From a virus, in the IMG/VR virus record IMGVR_UViG_3300020603_000005, positions 1-64,000 of that record: a DNA stretch of 64,000 nucleotides; one strand, 5' to 3'. The notes beneath the pieces were generated by a model that saw only the letters and a program-made list of their open reading frames with translations, ran no database searches and was not told the origin of the DNA. The position numbers and the translations under genes were made by a program. Shown here in pieces: positions 1 through 8,753 of this stretch (its first letter is position 1; every line of letters starts with the position of its first letter).

Positions 1-103
1 GGTAAAGGTGATGGCTCGTGTCGAAAAAGAAGACGCCTTTGACGCAATCAGAAATGTTCTTACGGAAGACCTTGGTCTCTTCATAGAAGAAGCGAGAGGA
101 TAA
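1..103 (+). CDS. 3' end of an unrecognised gene
   Basis: Only the last 33 codons are in the window, reading in frame 2 and ending at TAA 101-103. The visible tail is helical and charged and ends in EEARG. The stop lies 2 bases before the next start, so it belongs to the same (+) operon. Too little is present to assign a function. Confidence 0.6.
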   Translation, partial: VKVMARVEKEDAFDAIRNVLTEDLGLFIEEARG

Positions 104-105
104 AC

Positions 106-933
106 ATGGCAAACTGCAGTGAAGATGAGCTCAAGAAAACCGATGTCGTGACCAAATTTATGGCTGCAAAAGCAGCAGAAGACCTGATTGCATCTGGAAA
201 GTCCTTCTCCTTTCCCATAGCGCTGTACATCGTCAATGAAGAAGACGTGGTCAGGGGCTTGGCAGAACCAGAACTGTACTTTGACAGTGCTGATCCCAAA
301 AAAATCCAAAATAGAAAAGTCATGGATTCTGTGAAGAGTGATTCTGGCAAATGTGTCTATAAAGTCTTCGGAACATACGAGGACAGATCACAATTTAAAG
401 GACTACTCGGCAGGTCTCAGTCGTTTGGCAAAAGGAGAGAACAGAGAGCAATCGAGCCAATAGACATGGGCAGGCGGTGGAACGCTCCACCTGGATTAAC
501 GCTTTCCATGACTAAGAAAGATTGGATCCGCATCGGCGAAAATGCGGGGTGGATAAAGTCAGCACAACAGCAGCAACCGATGATACCCATAGGACAAATG
601 GAGTCTCCGCAGGCCCAAGGGGTTGCCATGCAGGCCATGGAGACGAACGCAGAGCAAACCAAAAGAATTCAAGAGGCCCTAAGCGGAGGCAGCAAGAAGA
701 TGGCGGATCAACTGGCTGCTCTGCAACGACAACTGGCCTCCAAGCAGCAGGCATACAACGTCGGATGCAAGCAGGGAAATGAATCTCAAAGTCCTGATTG
801 CGTGGAGATTCAGAATGCAATGAACGAAATTCAGGAGCAAATGTCAACCATCCAACAACAAGCTGACAAAAACAAGTCAGACTTAGAACAGTTGTCCAAA
901 AACAACCTTATCGGAGGCTTCAGTTTAGCATGA
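106..933 (+). CDS. Unknown protein with W-I-R-I-G motif and coiled-coil tail
   Basis: 275 residues, family not recognised. The N-terminal part is mixed alpha/beta. Around residues 135-154 is the stretch MTKKDWIRIGENAGWIKSAQ, a motif seen with variations in three other proteins of this window (2402, 17932 and 18589). The C-terminal half is Gln/Ala-rich and predicted coiled coil, with a Cys pair in a short loop (VGCKQGNESQSPDCVE). The stop overlaps the next start by ATGA, so translation is probably coupled. A virion or assembly role is inferred only from the shared motif. Confidence 0.75.
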   Translation: MANCSEDELKKTDVVTKFMAAKAAEDLIASGKSFSFPIALYIVNEEDVVRGLAEPELYFDSADPKKIQNRKVMDSVKSDSGKCVYKVFGTYEDRSQFKGLLGRSQSFGKRREQRAIEPIDMGRRWNAPPGLTLSMTKKDWIRIGENAGWIKSAQQQQPMIPIGQMESPQAQGVAMQAMETNAEQTKRIQEALSGGSKKMADQLAALQRQLASKQQAYNVGCKQGNESQSPDCVEIQNAMNEIQEQMSTIQQQADKNKSDLEQLSKNNLIGGFSLA

Positions 934-2405
934 AAAATTCAAACAAGAATATAGAAGTTGTAGTTGCTCAGGTCAGCCCTGATTATGCACGTTCGCAAAT
1001 TCCGGGGGTGGCAACCGACATAGAGGGGCAGATTAGAGCAAAGGGAGGACAGGGCGTGGTGGTTCCCCTGTTCACAAGAAGCCTACATGAAATGACTGGG
1101 GGTGGAAAAGGAGTGCTTGCCGATTTGATCAGGCAGCATATGCCCTGGCTGCCTCCAAATCTAGAAAACCTCATGCTGCCTGCATGGTATTATTTGGAGC
1201 ACCATGAGTTCAAGGCGGCTCCGGGACCTAACGGCAGAGATGTATACTACTTCATATTGAAGCGGGAAAAAGATAAAAAAACTGGTGAAAAATTCACGAT
1301 ATTTGATATCACCAATCAGGAGATACGAACCATAGATGAGAACGATCCAATATTTACCCAAGCCAAAGATATACACATAAATACCGAAAAGATCAGAATG
1401 GAGGCGTTGAACATCTTAATAAAAAGGCACAATAGATTTATGGAAGGCCTTGAAGATGCTGGTCGTCGTGGCGGGATACCGGCGTGGTGCCAAATGGTGG
1501 GAGCTGCTCGAAAAATTGCTCAAGACAGAAAGACTCAGCTTGAAGCTCAGATTGCAGCGGCAGCAGCGAGACAGGGTGCGCCTGAAGCTGCGGGAAGAGT
1601 TGAATTGCAGAAAAATTTCTCTCGTGGTGCTGAAGCCGCATTTGCTGATGCATTAAAAAATGGAAGCATGTTCTCCACTTTTGAAAGTGTGATAGTGCGC
1701 ATTCTCTCAAATTCTGCTGGGCAAGAAGATGAGTTGGCGACACATATTAGGGCGAACGGACTAGACTTGAGCAACCTGGTCAGCAACCTCGTACAAAAGG
1801 GAGTAGATCGACAGGAGGCACAAAATCAGGTTGACGGCATGCTGGTGTTCATTGCCGATGTCGCAGAAAGAATAGTTCAGGAGCGACAAAGAAAAAGAGA
1901 TAGAGTTCAAACTCCCAGGGAGCCAGTTGATGCTGAGAATCTGAGGAGACAGGTTCCTAGCAGTATACCAGTACTCACAATCGATGATATGCCTGCTTTT
2001 GTTCATTCCAGATTGCAGGGGTACGCCCATATGAGGAATTATGAGGCGCAGGGAAGGGCCATGATGGCCGGAATAGAGACAGAACAAATTGAAGATGTCG
2101 ACAAGGTGATCAAACACATGGATGAAATCATCAGCATCGTGTGTAAAAACAGATATTTTTCCAAACTAGAAGAAATTAGTCAAAGCCAGCTTAGAGTGCA
2201 GACACTAAAGGCTGCCAAAGGTGGACTGCTTGACTTTTTCAAAAAGTATAATTCTGAAATGTTTGTCACCAACAAAGAAACTGGCGATTTGAGAATAAAC
2301 AAAACCAGGATAGGCGGCGGGCAGGGCAAAGAAGCCTTGGGCAATGTTAAACTGTGCATCTACCTTGTGCAGATATATGACAAGCTTGAAATGATGGGCA
2401 TATGA
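930..2405 (+). CDS. Unknown 491-residue protein
   Basis: Family not recognised. The N-terminal 170 residues look globular, with Pro and aromatic residues (HMPWLPPNLENLMLPAWYYL) followed by a beta-rich stretch (YYFILKREKDKKTGEKFTIF). The rest is mainly alpha-helical and Gln/Arg/Ala-rich. It starts in the ATGA overlap with the gene before and ends in an ATGA overlap with the gene after, so it is expressed with both. Length and position are compatible with a virion or assembly component, but nothing in the sequence proves it. Confidence 0.75.
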   Translation: MKNSNKNIEVVVAQVSPDYARSQIPGVATDIEGQIRAKGGQGVVVPLFTRSLHEMTGGGKGVLADLIRQHMPWLPPNLENLMLPAWYYLEHHEFKAAPGPNGRDVYYFILKREKDKKTGEKFTIFDITNQEIRTIDENDPIFTQAKDIHINTEKIRMEALNILIKRHNRFMEGLEDAGRRGGIPAWCQMVGAARKIAQDRKTQLEAQIAAAAARQGAPEAAGRVELQKNFSRGAEAAFADALKNGSMFSTFESVIVRILSNSAGQEDELATHIRANGLDLSNLVSNLVQKGVDRQEAQNQVDGMLVFIADVAERIVQERQRKRDRVQTPREPVDAENLRRQVPSSIPVLTIDDMPAFVHSRLQGYAHMRNYEAQGRAMMAGIETEQIEDVDKVIKHMDEIISIVCKNRYFSKLEEISQSQLRVQTLKAAKGGLLDFFKKYNSEMFVTNKETGDLRINKTRIGGGQGKEALGNVKLCIYLVQIYDKLEMMGI

Positions 2406-2848
2406 AGCATGTAAAGTTGTCGTATGCAGACTGGCTTAAGATCGGTCATGCGTTTGGCACGTCGAAAATTGCCCAAGATATTGGGGCTCCACTAGGCGGA
2501 GCCACTGGCGGTCCAGCTGGAGTCGCAGGCACCGTTTCAGGAATCGATGCGGCTCTTATTGACAAAGACACAAATAACGATGAAGATCATCTGAATAGAC
2601 TCAATGTGCTGTTCAGGAGGGCGCTCCGAAGCAGAAAGAATTCAGATGATCCAGTTGAAAGCGCACTCATGGATGCATGTCAGGCAGACGGCTCTAGACT
2701 ATTTCCATCGCAACTTGATGTAGATCTGACGCAGGATCCACCCGTGATACGTGGATGGTATGGTCTTGAGCTTGGGCCACAGACGCCAAAGCCTCCTACC
2801 CCCGCTGGCGAACCTCCAGGCGGAGCGGCTCCACCTACAGGAATGTGA
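2402..2848 (+). CDS. Unknown protein with W-L-K-I-G motif, Pro/Gly-rich end
   Basis: 148 residues. Residues 5-24 read LSYADWLKIGHAFGTSKIAQ, which combines the W-x-x-I-G motif of gene 106-933 with the K-I-A-Q motif seen across this genome. A Gly/Ala-rich segment (GAPLGGATGGPAGVAGTVSG) follows and could insert in membrane or act as a flexible hinge. The C-terminus is Pro/Gly-rich and disordered. The TGA stop directly abuts the ATG of the superoxide dismutase. Function unknown. Confidence 0.7.
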   Translation: MKHVKLSYADWLKIGHAFGTSKIAQDIGAPLGGATGGPAGVAGTVSGIDAALIDKDTNNDEDHLNRLNVLFRRALRSRKNSDDPVESALMDACQADGSRLFPSQLDVDLTQDPPVIRGWYGLELGPQTPKPPTPAGEPPGGAAPPTGM

Positions 2849-3475
2849 ATGCCAATCATAAAGCACACAATTCCACAATTGCCATATGGATATGGAGATT
2901 TGGACCCGCACATAGGTTCAGAAACCATGCGTCTCCACCATCAAAAACACCACAAGGCCTACTGCGACAAGCTCAATGAACTTCTTGCAGATGAACCGTC
3001 TCTGGTTGAACTGGACATAGAAAAGCTTATCGTCGAAGTTGGGTCGGCCGAAAACGGTAAATGGCTAAAAATCAGAAACAACGCAGGCGGCGTTTTCAAC
3101 CATCAGATATGGTGGCCTATGATGACACCCAATCCAGACAAGCCAGGAGACATGCTGAATAAAATGATTGAAGAATCATTTGGAAACATTGACGGCATGC
3201 AGTCTGAATTTGTTGATGCATGCTCTGATTCTTTCGGCAGTTCGTGGGTTTGGCTGGTGGTGCGGAACAAAACTCTTGACATAGTGCAGACCAAAATGCA
3301 AGACAATCCTCTTGGCCTCGGGATCGGCTACCCAGTGTTGGGATGCGACCTGTGGGAGCATGCGTATTATCTTGACAGGCGTAATCGTAAGAACGACTGG
3401 GTTAACAACTTCTGGGAGGTAATCAACTGGAAAGAAGTGGAAAACAGGATACTCATGTCGGAGGGAGAGGTATGA
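2849..3475 (+). CDS. sod: Fe/Mn-type superoxide dismutase
   Basis: 208 residues, close to the usual 190-210 for the SodA/SodB family, which converts superoxide to H2O2 and O2. All four metal ligands are present by alignment to the family: His30 (in MRLHHQKHH), His85 (in GGVFNHQIWW), Asp167 and His171 (in GCDLWEHAYYLD). Tyr38 and the FGSSWVWLV core are also conserved. Gly81 replaces the Gln typical of iron enzymes, while Gln151 in the TKMQDNPL loop sits where manganese enzymes carry theirs, so Mn or cambialistic use is more likely. No signal peptide is visible. It abuts the gene before and overlaps the gene after, so it is part of the phage operon and not a stray insertion. Confidence 0.95.
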   Translation: MPIIKHTIPQLPYGYGDLDPHIGSETMRLHHQKHHKAYCDKLNELLADEPSLVELDIEKLIVEVGSAENGKWLKIRNNAGGVFNHQIWWPMMTPNPDKPGDMLNKMIEESFGNIDGMQSEFVDACSDSFGSSWVWLVVRNKTLDIVQTKMQDNPLGLGIGYPVLGCDLWEHAYYLDRRNRKNDWVNNFWEVINWKEVENRILMSEGEV

Positions 3476-3735
3476 TAAACAACTGGTATCAGAGACAGTT
3501 GGAGAAGATAGCAGACATTCATGGATCCATGTCGGCAAAGTCTCCAAAAAGCATAAAGAAACTGATAGAAAACTGTGTCGGGATCAGCATATCCGATGAT
3601 GCCGCAATAAAGATTGCATCAGTTGTAGAGAATGCGAATGACGAGTCTGAGATATGTGCGGCTTTAAAAGAGACTGGGAAACTGCCGATTGCTGCTGCAA
3701 GATCTTTGGCGCATTCCATAATGCCAGTCCGATGA
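3472..3735 (+). CDS. Small unknown protein starting with NWY
   Basis: 87 residues, starting inside the ATGATAA overlap with the SOD stop. The N-terminus MINNWYQRQLEKIAD combines an N-W-Y opening, also seen in the 47-residue protein at 16224, with a K-I-A motif. The rest is a compact helical domain (IKKLIENCVGISISDDAAIKIASV). Its TGA stop (3733-3735) directly touches the reverse-strand stop of the next gene within TGATCA. Function unknown. Confidence 0.7.
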   Translation: MINNWYQRQLEKIADIHGSMSAKSPKSIKKLIENCVGISISDDAAIKIASVVENANDESEICAALKETGKLPIAAARSLAHSIMPVR

Positions 3736-5274
3736 TCATTTCTTATACAGCAATTTACTAAAAATCTTGGACCTAAAAGATCGGAATGCGCCGTATGATG
3801 CCGTCATGCTTTGGTATAGTTCTGATTGTGTGTGGCCAAAATAATCAGAAGGATCAATATCCCACAGGGTATGATTTAATAGGCGAATTGAATAAACAGC
3901 AGTATTGGCTAAATCTTGCTTCCATTTGGAAAAGTTGACCCTCTCTGATATCTGCGGTGTGTATAGCCACTTCGTTGTATCCCCACCAGCCCACCAGGGC
4001 TGGATGTTGTACTGTCTGAAATAAACATCAAAATTAGCGTTAGGCTCACCCTGATACTCGAGTATCAATATAAATTCTCTCCATGTCGGTGGCGGCAACG
4101 GAGATGGAGAGTTGCGTCTCATAACTGTACGAATGTGTGCGAATCCAGAAAAATAGTATGGCTCCTCTAAGGATGGTGTAGAAATGACATTATCAAAATC
4201 ATCTATATAAATGTACTCGCTCTGTGGGTGGTTATAACTCCCGCGACGTGAGTCTTTGCCACTTTGTGATATGTTGAATGTTTGACTATACATTTCTACA
4301 ACCATGCCAAATGATTCGCCTTCAACCTTTATTCTTGCGCCATCAAATTTATCAAAATTAATATTTACAGTCCCTGCTGGACCAAGCATATTGCTTTGTG
4401 TGGTTGATACACTGTGATTTGTTGATATAAGCTTCGTGTTGGAATTGCTTTTCGTTGCTGATGTAAAATGCCCTAAATTTATATTAAATCTCTTGCTCAT
4501 ACTGTTGTTAAGGCTCAAACCGAGCAAGTTTCCTGTCCCGTCAAGCAGGCGCCCATCAAGATCTTGCACCACTAGGTCGTTGCAGACAGAACTTAACTGA
4601 AGCATGTCTATTCCATGAAACTCTGCCTCTTCTCCGAAGAGGTCATCGACCCATCCGTCTGCCAATGCAGATACCGATGATGGGTTTTCTTCGCCAAAAG
4701 TAAGAGTGTTCAGATTTTGAATCTCTCCGAATTTGTGCAGAAGTCGGTTGGCGACCCAAGAGGCAAGAAACACTGTGTCTTTCATTTCTCCAAGGGCAGA
4801 TGTTGAAAAAACTCCTATACTGTCTAATCTTTCAACCTCTGCGCTCAAAGAAGTTCTGAAGTTAGGATCGGTTTCATCCATTCTATGAAGCAAGGCCCTG
4901 ATACTCAGAAGTATTGATGAAGAAAGCAGATCTGACCATCCTGAAAACACATGGAGGGAAGACGCCCCATTTTCGAGAAAGTCTAAAATAGTGTCTTCGT
5001 CTGCAGGTTTGCAGATTACAAGCAAAACATGTTTGTCGGGAGTGGCAAGTACTTTTAACGAATGTCCAGTAGGTCGCATCAGCCACCTGACTAGAGCCCT
5101 GCATTTGAGAACATCTGCATCGCTTGTGGCAGAGTCACATATCAGCAGACATTTAAGATCGGATGGCATATCAATCGAGGCCAGGACAACATCCGCCGAG
5201 CCAATTGTTGTGCCCCTGGTTTCATGCGGAAGAAGCAGAGCTTCAACCATTTCTTTTGTTTTGCCTAATACCAT
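3736..5274 (-). CDS. Unknown 512-residue protein, last gene of a reverse operon
   Basis: Family not recognised. The N-terminal 180 residues look like an alpha/beta domain (LKCLLICDSATSDADVLKCR; HVLLVICKPADEDTI) followed by helices. The central and C-terminal parts are beta-rich with many Ser/Thr/Asn and aromatic residues, as in surface-exposed phage proteins. It lies 6 bases downstream of the fibre-adaptor-like gene 5281-5862 on the same strand, which makes a tail or receptor-interacting role plausible but unproven. It converges stop-to-stop with the previous (+) gene, with no room for a terminator. Confidence 0.7.
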   Translation of the reverse strand: MVLGKTKEMVEALLLPHETRGTTIGSADVVLASIDMPSDLKCLLICDSATSDADVLKCRALVRWLMRPTGHSLKVLATPDKHVLLVICKPADEDTILDFLENGASSLHVFSGWSDLLSSSILLSIRALLHRMDETDPNFRTSLSAEVERLDSIGVFSTSALGEMKDTVFLASWVANRLLHKFGEIQNLNTLTFGEENPSSVSALADGWVDDLFGEEAEFHGIDMLQLSSVCNDLVVQDLDGRLLDGTGNLLGLSLNNSMSKRFNINLGHFTSATKSNSNTKLISTNHSVSTTQSNMLGPAGTVNINFDKFDGARIKVEGESFGMVVEMYSQTFNISQSGKDSRRGSYNHPQSEYIYIDDFDNVISTPSLEEPYYFSGFAHIRTVMRRNSPSPLPPPTWREFILILEYQGEPNANFDVYFRQYNIQPWWAGGDTTKWLYTPQISERVNFSKWKQDLANTAVYSIRLLNHTLWDIDPSDYFGHTQSELYQSMTASYGAFRSFRSKIFSKLLYKK

Positions 5275-5280
5275 GAGTTA

Positions 5281-5862
5281 TTAAAGGCTTGGGTTGTCAA
5301 ATGATTCTGTTTCCGTTATGAAGAAAACAGGATTTGAAGTTGAAGACTCCATGAAGCCAGCAATCTTAAAAGAAAGATATTTTGGCTGAGTGTACGGCAC
5401 GGTGGCAAATAATTCGTCATTTTCGTTCTTAAAATATATGGTGATGTCAGTGCCTGCAGATATGACCAGTCTAGTTTCAGCAAAAACTCCAGTGCCTGAT
5501 CCTGAAATGTCAGCCAAAGAAGTGAGAAAAACCTTCACCGTTGTTGTCGTTTCTCCGTCATCGTATCCATCGTATTTTATCAACTTTGCAGAATCGGTCG
5601 CAAGATCTATATTGAGAGTATCTGACAACTGATGAGTTTTTGATTCGCACATGTGCATCTGAGATACAAAAACTGCATTCGATGCCACTCCACCTCCGAA
5701 ATCAACTGAAACCTTGCCAGCTCCCAAACTGATGCCGGTGGCATTCCCTGCGCCATCCCTGACAGGAATATGCTCAGAGCTAGACACTCCATTGCCACCG
5801 TTGTCGACGTGCAGCAGATCTTTGTAACTTGCTGATGGTGTTTTGTCTTTTAAACTTGCCAT
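5281..5862 (-). CDS. Putative virion/tail-fibre-type structural protein
   Basis: 193 residues, beta-rich, no signal peptide. The opening (SYKDLLHVDNGGNG, then PVRDGAGNATGISLGAGKVSV) resembles a motif common at the N-terminus of marine phage fibre and virion-surface proteins, where a DLLxxDN stretch is followed by an I/V-x-DGxG segment. It overlaps the upstream reverse gene 5862-6263 by a single base. The structural assignment comes from that motif and composition only. Confidence 0.55.
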   Translation of the reverse strand: MASLKDKTPSASYKDLLHVDNGGNGVSSSEHIPVRDGAGNATGISLGAGKVSVDFGGGVASNAVFVSQMHMCESKTHQLSDTLNIDLATDSAKLIKYDGYDDGETTTTVKVFLTSLADISGSGTGVFAETRLVISAGTDITIYFKNENDELFATVPYTQPKYLSFKIAGFMESSTSNPVFFITETESFDNPSL

Positions 5863-6263
5863 TATCTTACTCCATATGAAGAGATTCTGAATTTACCAGG
5901 ATTGACTACAACAAGAGTACGAGGGGAACTGAACCAAATCCCATCGAAATCTCCATGTTTTACAAAAGCAGGAATCTCAGACCCGGGATCTAGTTTCATG
6001 CCTGAGGCGATTATGTTGCTCAACTTTTCATATTCATCACGAACATTGTCGTGAAGTATTCTTGGCTTACCAAGAATTTTTACCTTAAAAAATGACCCGC
6101 TCGACGGCGGGTTGAGACCCAAGTGGCAAACTATGCCATCTGGCATTTCTCTTCCAATATTGGCGTTCGAAGGCAGTGAAAGAGAGAACAATTCAACTGC
6201 ATTCCAGTTTGGAATAATTCTTCCAATACAATCTACTATTTTTGATTTTTTAGCCTCTTCCAT
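5862..6263 (-). CDS. Unknown 133-residue protein, first gene of reverse operon
   Basis: Family not recognised. It starts at ATG (complement of CAT 6261-6263) and leads the three-gene reverse run 6263-3736. Predicted mixed alpha/beta, with a beta-rich C-terminal half (GIWFSSPRTLVVVNPGKFRISSYG). The divergent gap 6264-6311 should hold the promoters for this run and for the (+) run, but no convincing -35/-10 pair could be picked. Confidence 0.6.
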   Translation of the reverse strand: MEEAKKSKIVDCIGRIIPNWNAVELFSLSLPSNANIGREMPDGIVCHLGLNPPSSGSFFKVKILGKPRILHDNVRDEYEKLSNIIASGMKLDPGSEIPAFVKHGDFDGIWFSSPRTLVVVNPGKFRISSYGVR

Positions 6264-6311
6264 ATCATATGATTTCCCTAATGAAGCATTATCACCTACT
6301 AGCCAGACAGG

Positions 6312-6584
6312 ATGTATCTAAATCTACGTGTATTTTACATTGTGGTCGTATGTGGTCGGAACAACTGGCCAAATCAGAGACAAGTGCTTTTTTATACACC
6401 TATAGGAAAGCCTGCGGACAGGTGCTCGTATCTGCTCGTGAAAAGTGGATTGGTTTTTGAGGTATGCGTTTGGGAAGACACTCCAATTTTGGTTGTTACT
6501 AGGCGGATGGAACTGCATGGAGAAATAGCAATAGAAAATTGGATACAAAGCATGAGGTATATGATCGATGCATATGAGTGGTGA
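6312..6584 (+). CDS. Small unknown protein
   Basis: 90 residues starting at ATG 6312, the first gene of the (+) run after the divergent gap. It looks like a small beta-rich fold (QVLFYTPIGKPADRCSYLL; LVFEVCVWEDTPILVVTRRM) ending in a helix (ENWIQSMRYMIDAYEW). It overlaps the next gene by about 17 bases. The start is uncertain because the Shine-Dalgarno is weak. Function unknown. Confidence 0.55.
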   Translation: MYLNLRVFYIVVVCGRNNWPNQRQVLFYTPIGKPADRCSYLLVKSGLVFEVCVWEDTPILVVTRRMELHGEIAIENWIQSMRYMIDAYEW

Positions 6585-6912
6585 AGATGTCATGTCGTTG
6601 TTTAGCTTTGCCGTGCTTGGGGTCGCTGGGGCCACGGTGCTTGTTGAAAAGCGCGACGAAGCGCCAGTGAGTTACATAAGTAATTTCATCCGATGGGCAA
6701 TGACAAAGATGCGCATTGGCTATGTAACAAAATTGCTAGAATGCACTGTTTGTTGTTCTTTTTGGATGGCAGGCATAATAGAAGTTATATGGGGATTATG
6801 GTTCTACCAAGAGCTAGCAGGGTGGCCATATTGGCCATTCAGCGGGCTAGTTGCCTCTGCCATAAGTTTCTATGTAATCGATTTTCTCAATACCATAGAT
6901 AAGAACGGCTAA
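6568..6912 (+). CDS. Small integral membrane protein, DUF1360-like
   Basis: 114 residues. Hydrophobic segments lie at about residues 9-27 (MSLFSFAVLGVAGATVLV) and 60-105, with the dipeptide-Cys pattern LLECTVCCSFWMAGIIEVIWG between them. A Cys-x-x-Cys followed by a Trp-containing membrane helix resembles the DUF1360 phage and bacterial membrane family, whose function is not established. It may start at ATG 6568 or at ATG 6574. A role in the host envelope is inferred from the membrane segments. Confidence 0.65.
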   Translation: MHMSGEDVMSLFSFAVLGVAGATVLVEKRDEAPVSYISNFIRWAMTKMRIGYVTKLLECTVCCSFWMAGIIEVIWGLWFYQELAGWPYWPFSGLVASAISFYVIDFLNTIDKNG

Positions 6913-6914
6913 CA

Positions 6915-7208
6915 ATGACAAAGATCATAATGATAATCATGGCAATGGCCATGAGTTCGTGCTATGCCTTGCCTGCCGAGGTGCAGGAATGCAAAACTGA
7001 ATCAAAGCAAGACGTAGTCGACAAGCAGATCATGCTGTCAGTTCAACATGTTCCTGAAGAGGAGCGTGTGCAAATACCGATGACAGAAGCAAAAGGATTG
7101 CAAAATGAATCCACTACGCAATGGGCATACTTAAATAGGGTCATTGTTGTTGCGTTGCTGGGCGCGGTTGGATTGGCAGCATGGAAGTTTTTGCCAAGAA
7201 AAGAGTGA
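6915..7208 (+). CDS. Small exported/membrane-anchored protein
   Basis: 97 residues. The N-terminus (KIIMIIMAMAMSSCYALPA) is a short hydrophobic signal-like segment with a Cys at about residue 16 that could be a poor lipobox or follow an AxA-type cleavage. A second transmembrane segment lies near the C-terminus (VIVVALLGAVGLAAWKFL) followed by basic residues. The middle is charged and soluble. With its neighbour 6568 it forms a small membrane pair. A lysis (spanin-like) role is possible, but no muralytic or holin partner is recognisable here. Confidence 0.6.
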   Translation: MTKIIMIIMAMAMSSCYALPAEVQECKTESKQDVVDKQIMLSVQHVPEEERVQIPMTEAKGLQNESTTQWAYLNRVIVVALLGAVGLAAWKFLPRKE

Positions 7209-7215
7209 CTTACAT

Positions 7216-8040
7216 TTGAAGACAACGCATCCAAAAAGAAGAGGGAATCGCGGCATTAGGCGGCAAGAAACGCCGCTTGATTGCTGGATAAAATTAAAAG
7301 AATTACGTGGGGCGGGCAGCGCATTCCAGTATGAATATATCATGCTTAGAAATCGCATAGCAGAAGAGAATTATGATCTTGTTAACAAATTGGCAGAATT
7401 GATGCATTACAAGCACCCAGAACACAGCAAAGAAGATCTAAAAAGTTACGCTGCGCACGGGCTTATGGATGCTATAAACAAATACGATCCAGGCAAGGGA
7501 AATAAGTTTGAGACATTCGCCACATATCGACTATTTGGATCGATGTATGATGAGATGAGGAAATCAACTTGGTCTCCAAGGCTAGTCAGACAGAGACAGG
7601 CGATATTGGATGTGCATAGGGAGAAGTTTGTGGCAGTGAACGGACGACAGCCAAATGAACACGAGCTCATTTGTGCACTGACAGAAGCAGGAGTTGAAAA
7701 GCCAGACAAGGTTGTGAAGGATGGGACTACGAGGGGATTGATTTCTATCTTTGTGCAAGATGAAAACAACAATGATTCTAAAGACATACTCATAAAAGCA
7801 GATATAAGGTCTGCCTGCGTTCAAACAGATGAATCAGAACAGATGTTTTCAAATATAAGCAGGGAGATAGGAATAATTGCCGGCAGGGTGTGTAGCATGA
7901 TATATGCAGAGAATATGTCCGAAGAAGAGGTGTCTAAAAAGTTAGAGATTGGTCTTTCTGATGTTGTCAAAATACACAAAAAGGCCCTGAAAAAACTTAA
8001 GACATCTGAGTATGTTAAGATGCTCGTCGATAGAGAATGA
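7216..8040 (+). CDS. Alternative sigma factor, FliA/sigma-28-like
   Basis: 274 residues if started at TTG 7216, 8 bases after the previous stop. An ATG at 7342 would remove a conserved-looking lead helix (CWIKLKELRG). Region 2 is clear: ENYDLVNKLAELM, then SYAAHGLMDAINKYDPGKGN, KFETFATYRLFGSMYDEMRK and SPRLVRQR, the core-binding, -10 and melting elements of sigma70-type factors. Region 3 follows (VNGRQPNEHELICAL), and the C-terminus has a region-4 helix-turn-helix (MSEEEVSKKLEIGLSDVVKI). Its expected role is to recruit host RNA polymerase to phage promoters, probably late ones. It lies just ahead of nucleotide metabolism genes. Confidence 0.88.
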   Translation: MKTTHPKRRGNRGIRRQETPLDCWIKLKELRGAGSAFQYEYIMLRNRIAEENYDLVNKLAELMHYKHPEHSKEDLKSYAAHGLMDAINKYDPGKGNKFETFATYRLFGSMYDEMRKSTWSPRLVRQRQAILDVHREKFVAVNGRQPNEHELICALTEAGVEKPDKVVKDGTTRGLISIFVQDENNNDSKDILIKADIRSACVQTDESEQMFSNISREIGIIAGRVCSMIYAENMSEEEVSKKLEIGLSDVVKIHKKALKKLKTSEYVKMLVDRE

Positions 8041-8043
8041 CAA

Positions 8044-8709
8044 ATGTCAACAAGACAGAATAAGATTACACTATCCAAATTGACTGGGATGTTTCATGAA
8101 ACACCATGCTTTATCATAGGAAATTCTCCTTCGCTTCTTGACATCAATCTAAACATGGTGGAGCCGTTTTTAACAATAGGAATTAACAGAGCCTACAGGG
8201 CTATGAAGCTTTCTTTTTTGATGTGGCAAGATCCTGAAATAATGAGAGATTGCAGGATGGATCTTGAAAGATTTGACGGTGTGTGTGCCTGCCCACCACA
8301 TGCAGATCCTGGAAACAGATTTTCTCATTTCACCATTCGAGGTAAAAAGTTTCACAAAAGTTCTGATCCTTCTGTGCTTTATGGAAGAGGATCAACAGGG
8401 CCATTGGCCGTGCAGTTTGCTGCAACTATAGGATGCAGACCAATTTTCATGATTGGGATGAATTGCAGGTCAAAAGGCCGCATGACAGACTTTTACGGCA
8501 ACAACAGAGACTGGAAGCCGCACACTCCAAGGCTATGTGCCGACGGGTTAAAATGGATATCCACAAACTTTACACATGAAGAAGTCGAAAACTTATCATC
8601 TAGTCCACATGCAGTTTACAATGCAACAAAGAAATTTGCTAAACATGCACTGGGGCGAGAGCAATATCTTTCGATGATCAGACGAAGATCTTCGTCTCTA
8701 AGATCGTAA
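8044..8709 (+). CDS. DUF115/MptE-like or sialyltransferase-like Rossmann protein
   Basis: 221 residues. The N-terminal block CFIIGNSPSLLDINLNMVEP, then LTIGINRAYRAM and LMWQDPEIM, matches the G-N-G/S-P-S and N-R...D pattern of DUF115-type proteins, a Rossmann-like family near GT42-type glycosyltransferases and 6-hydroxymethylpterin kinases. A second core block (GPLAVQFAATIGCRPIFMIGM) matches the family's second half. A role in transferring or making a surface sugar is plausible but not shown. It starts 3 bases after the sigma-factor stop. Confidence 0.6.
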   Translation: MSTRQNKITLSKLTGMFHETPCFIIGNSPSLLDINLNMVEPFLTIGINRAYRAMKLSFLMWQDPEIMRDCRMDLERFDGVCACPPHADPGNRFSHFTIRGKKFHKSSDPSVLYGRGSTGPLAVQFAATIGCRPIFMIGMNCRSKGRMTDFYGNNRDWKPHTPRLCADGLKWISTNFTHEEVENLSSSPHAVYNATKKFAKHALGREQYLSMIRRRSSSLRS

Positions 8710-8753
8710 TCTTGTATTAAGGACTCAAGCGGTCAAAAGAAATATGGAGAAAA

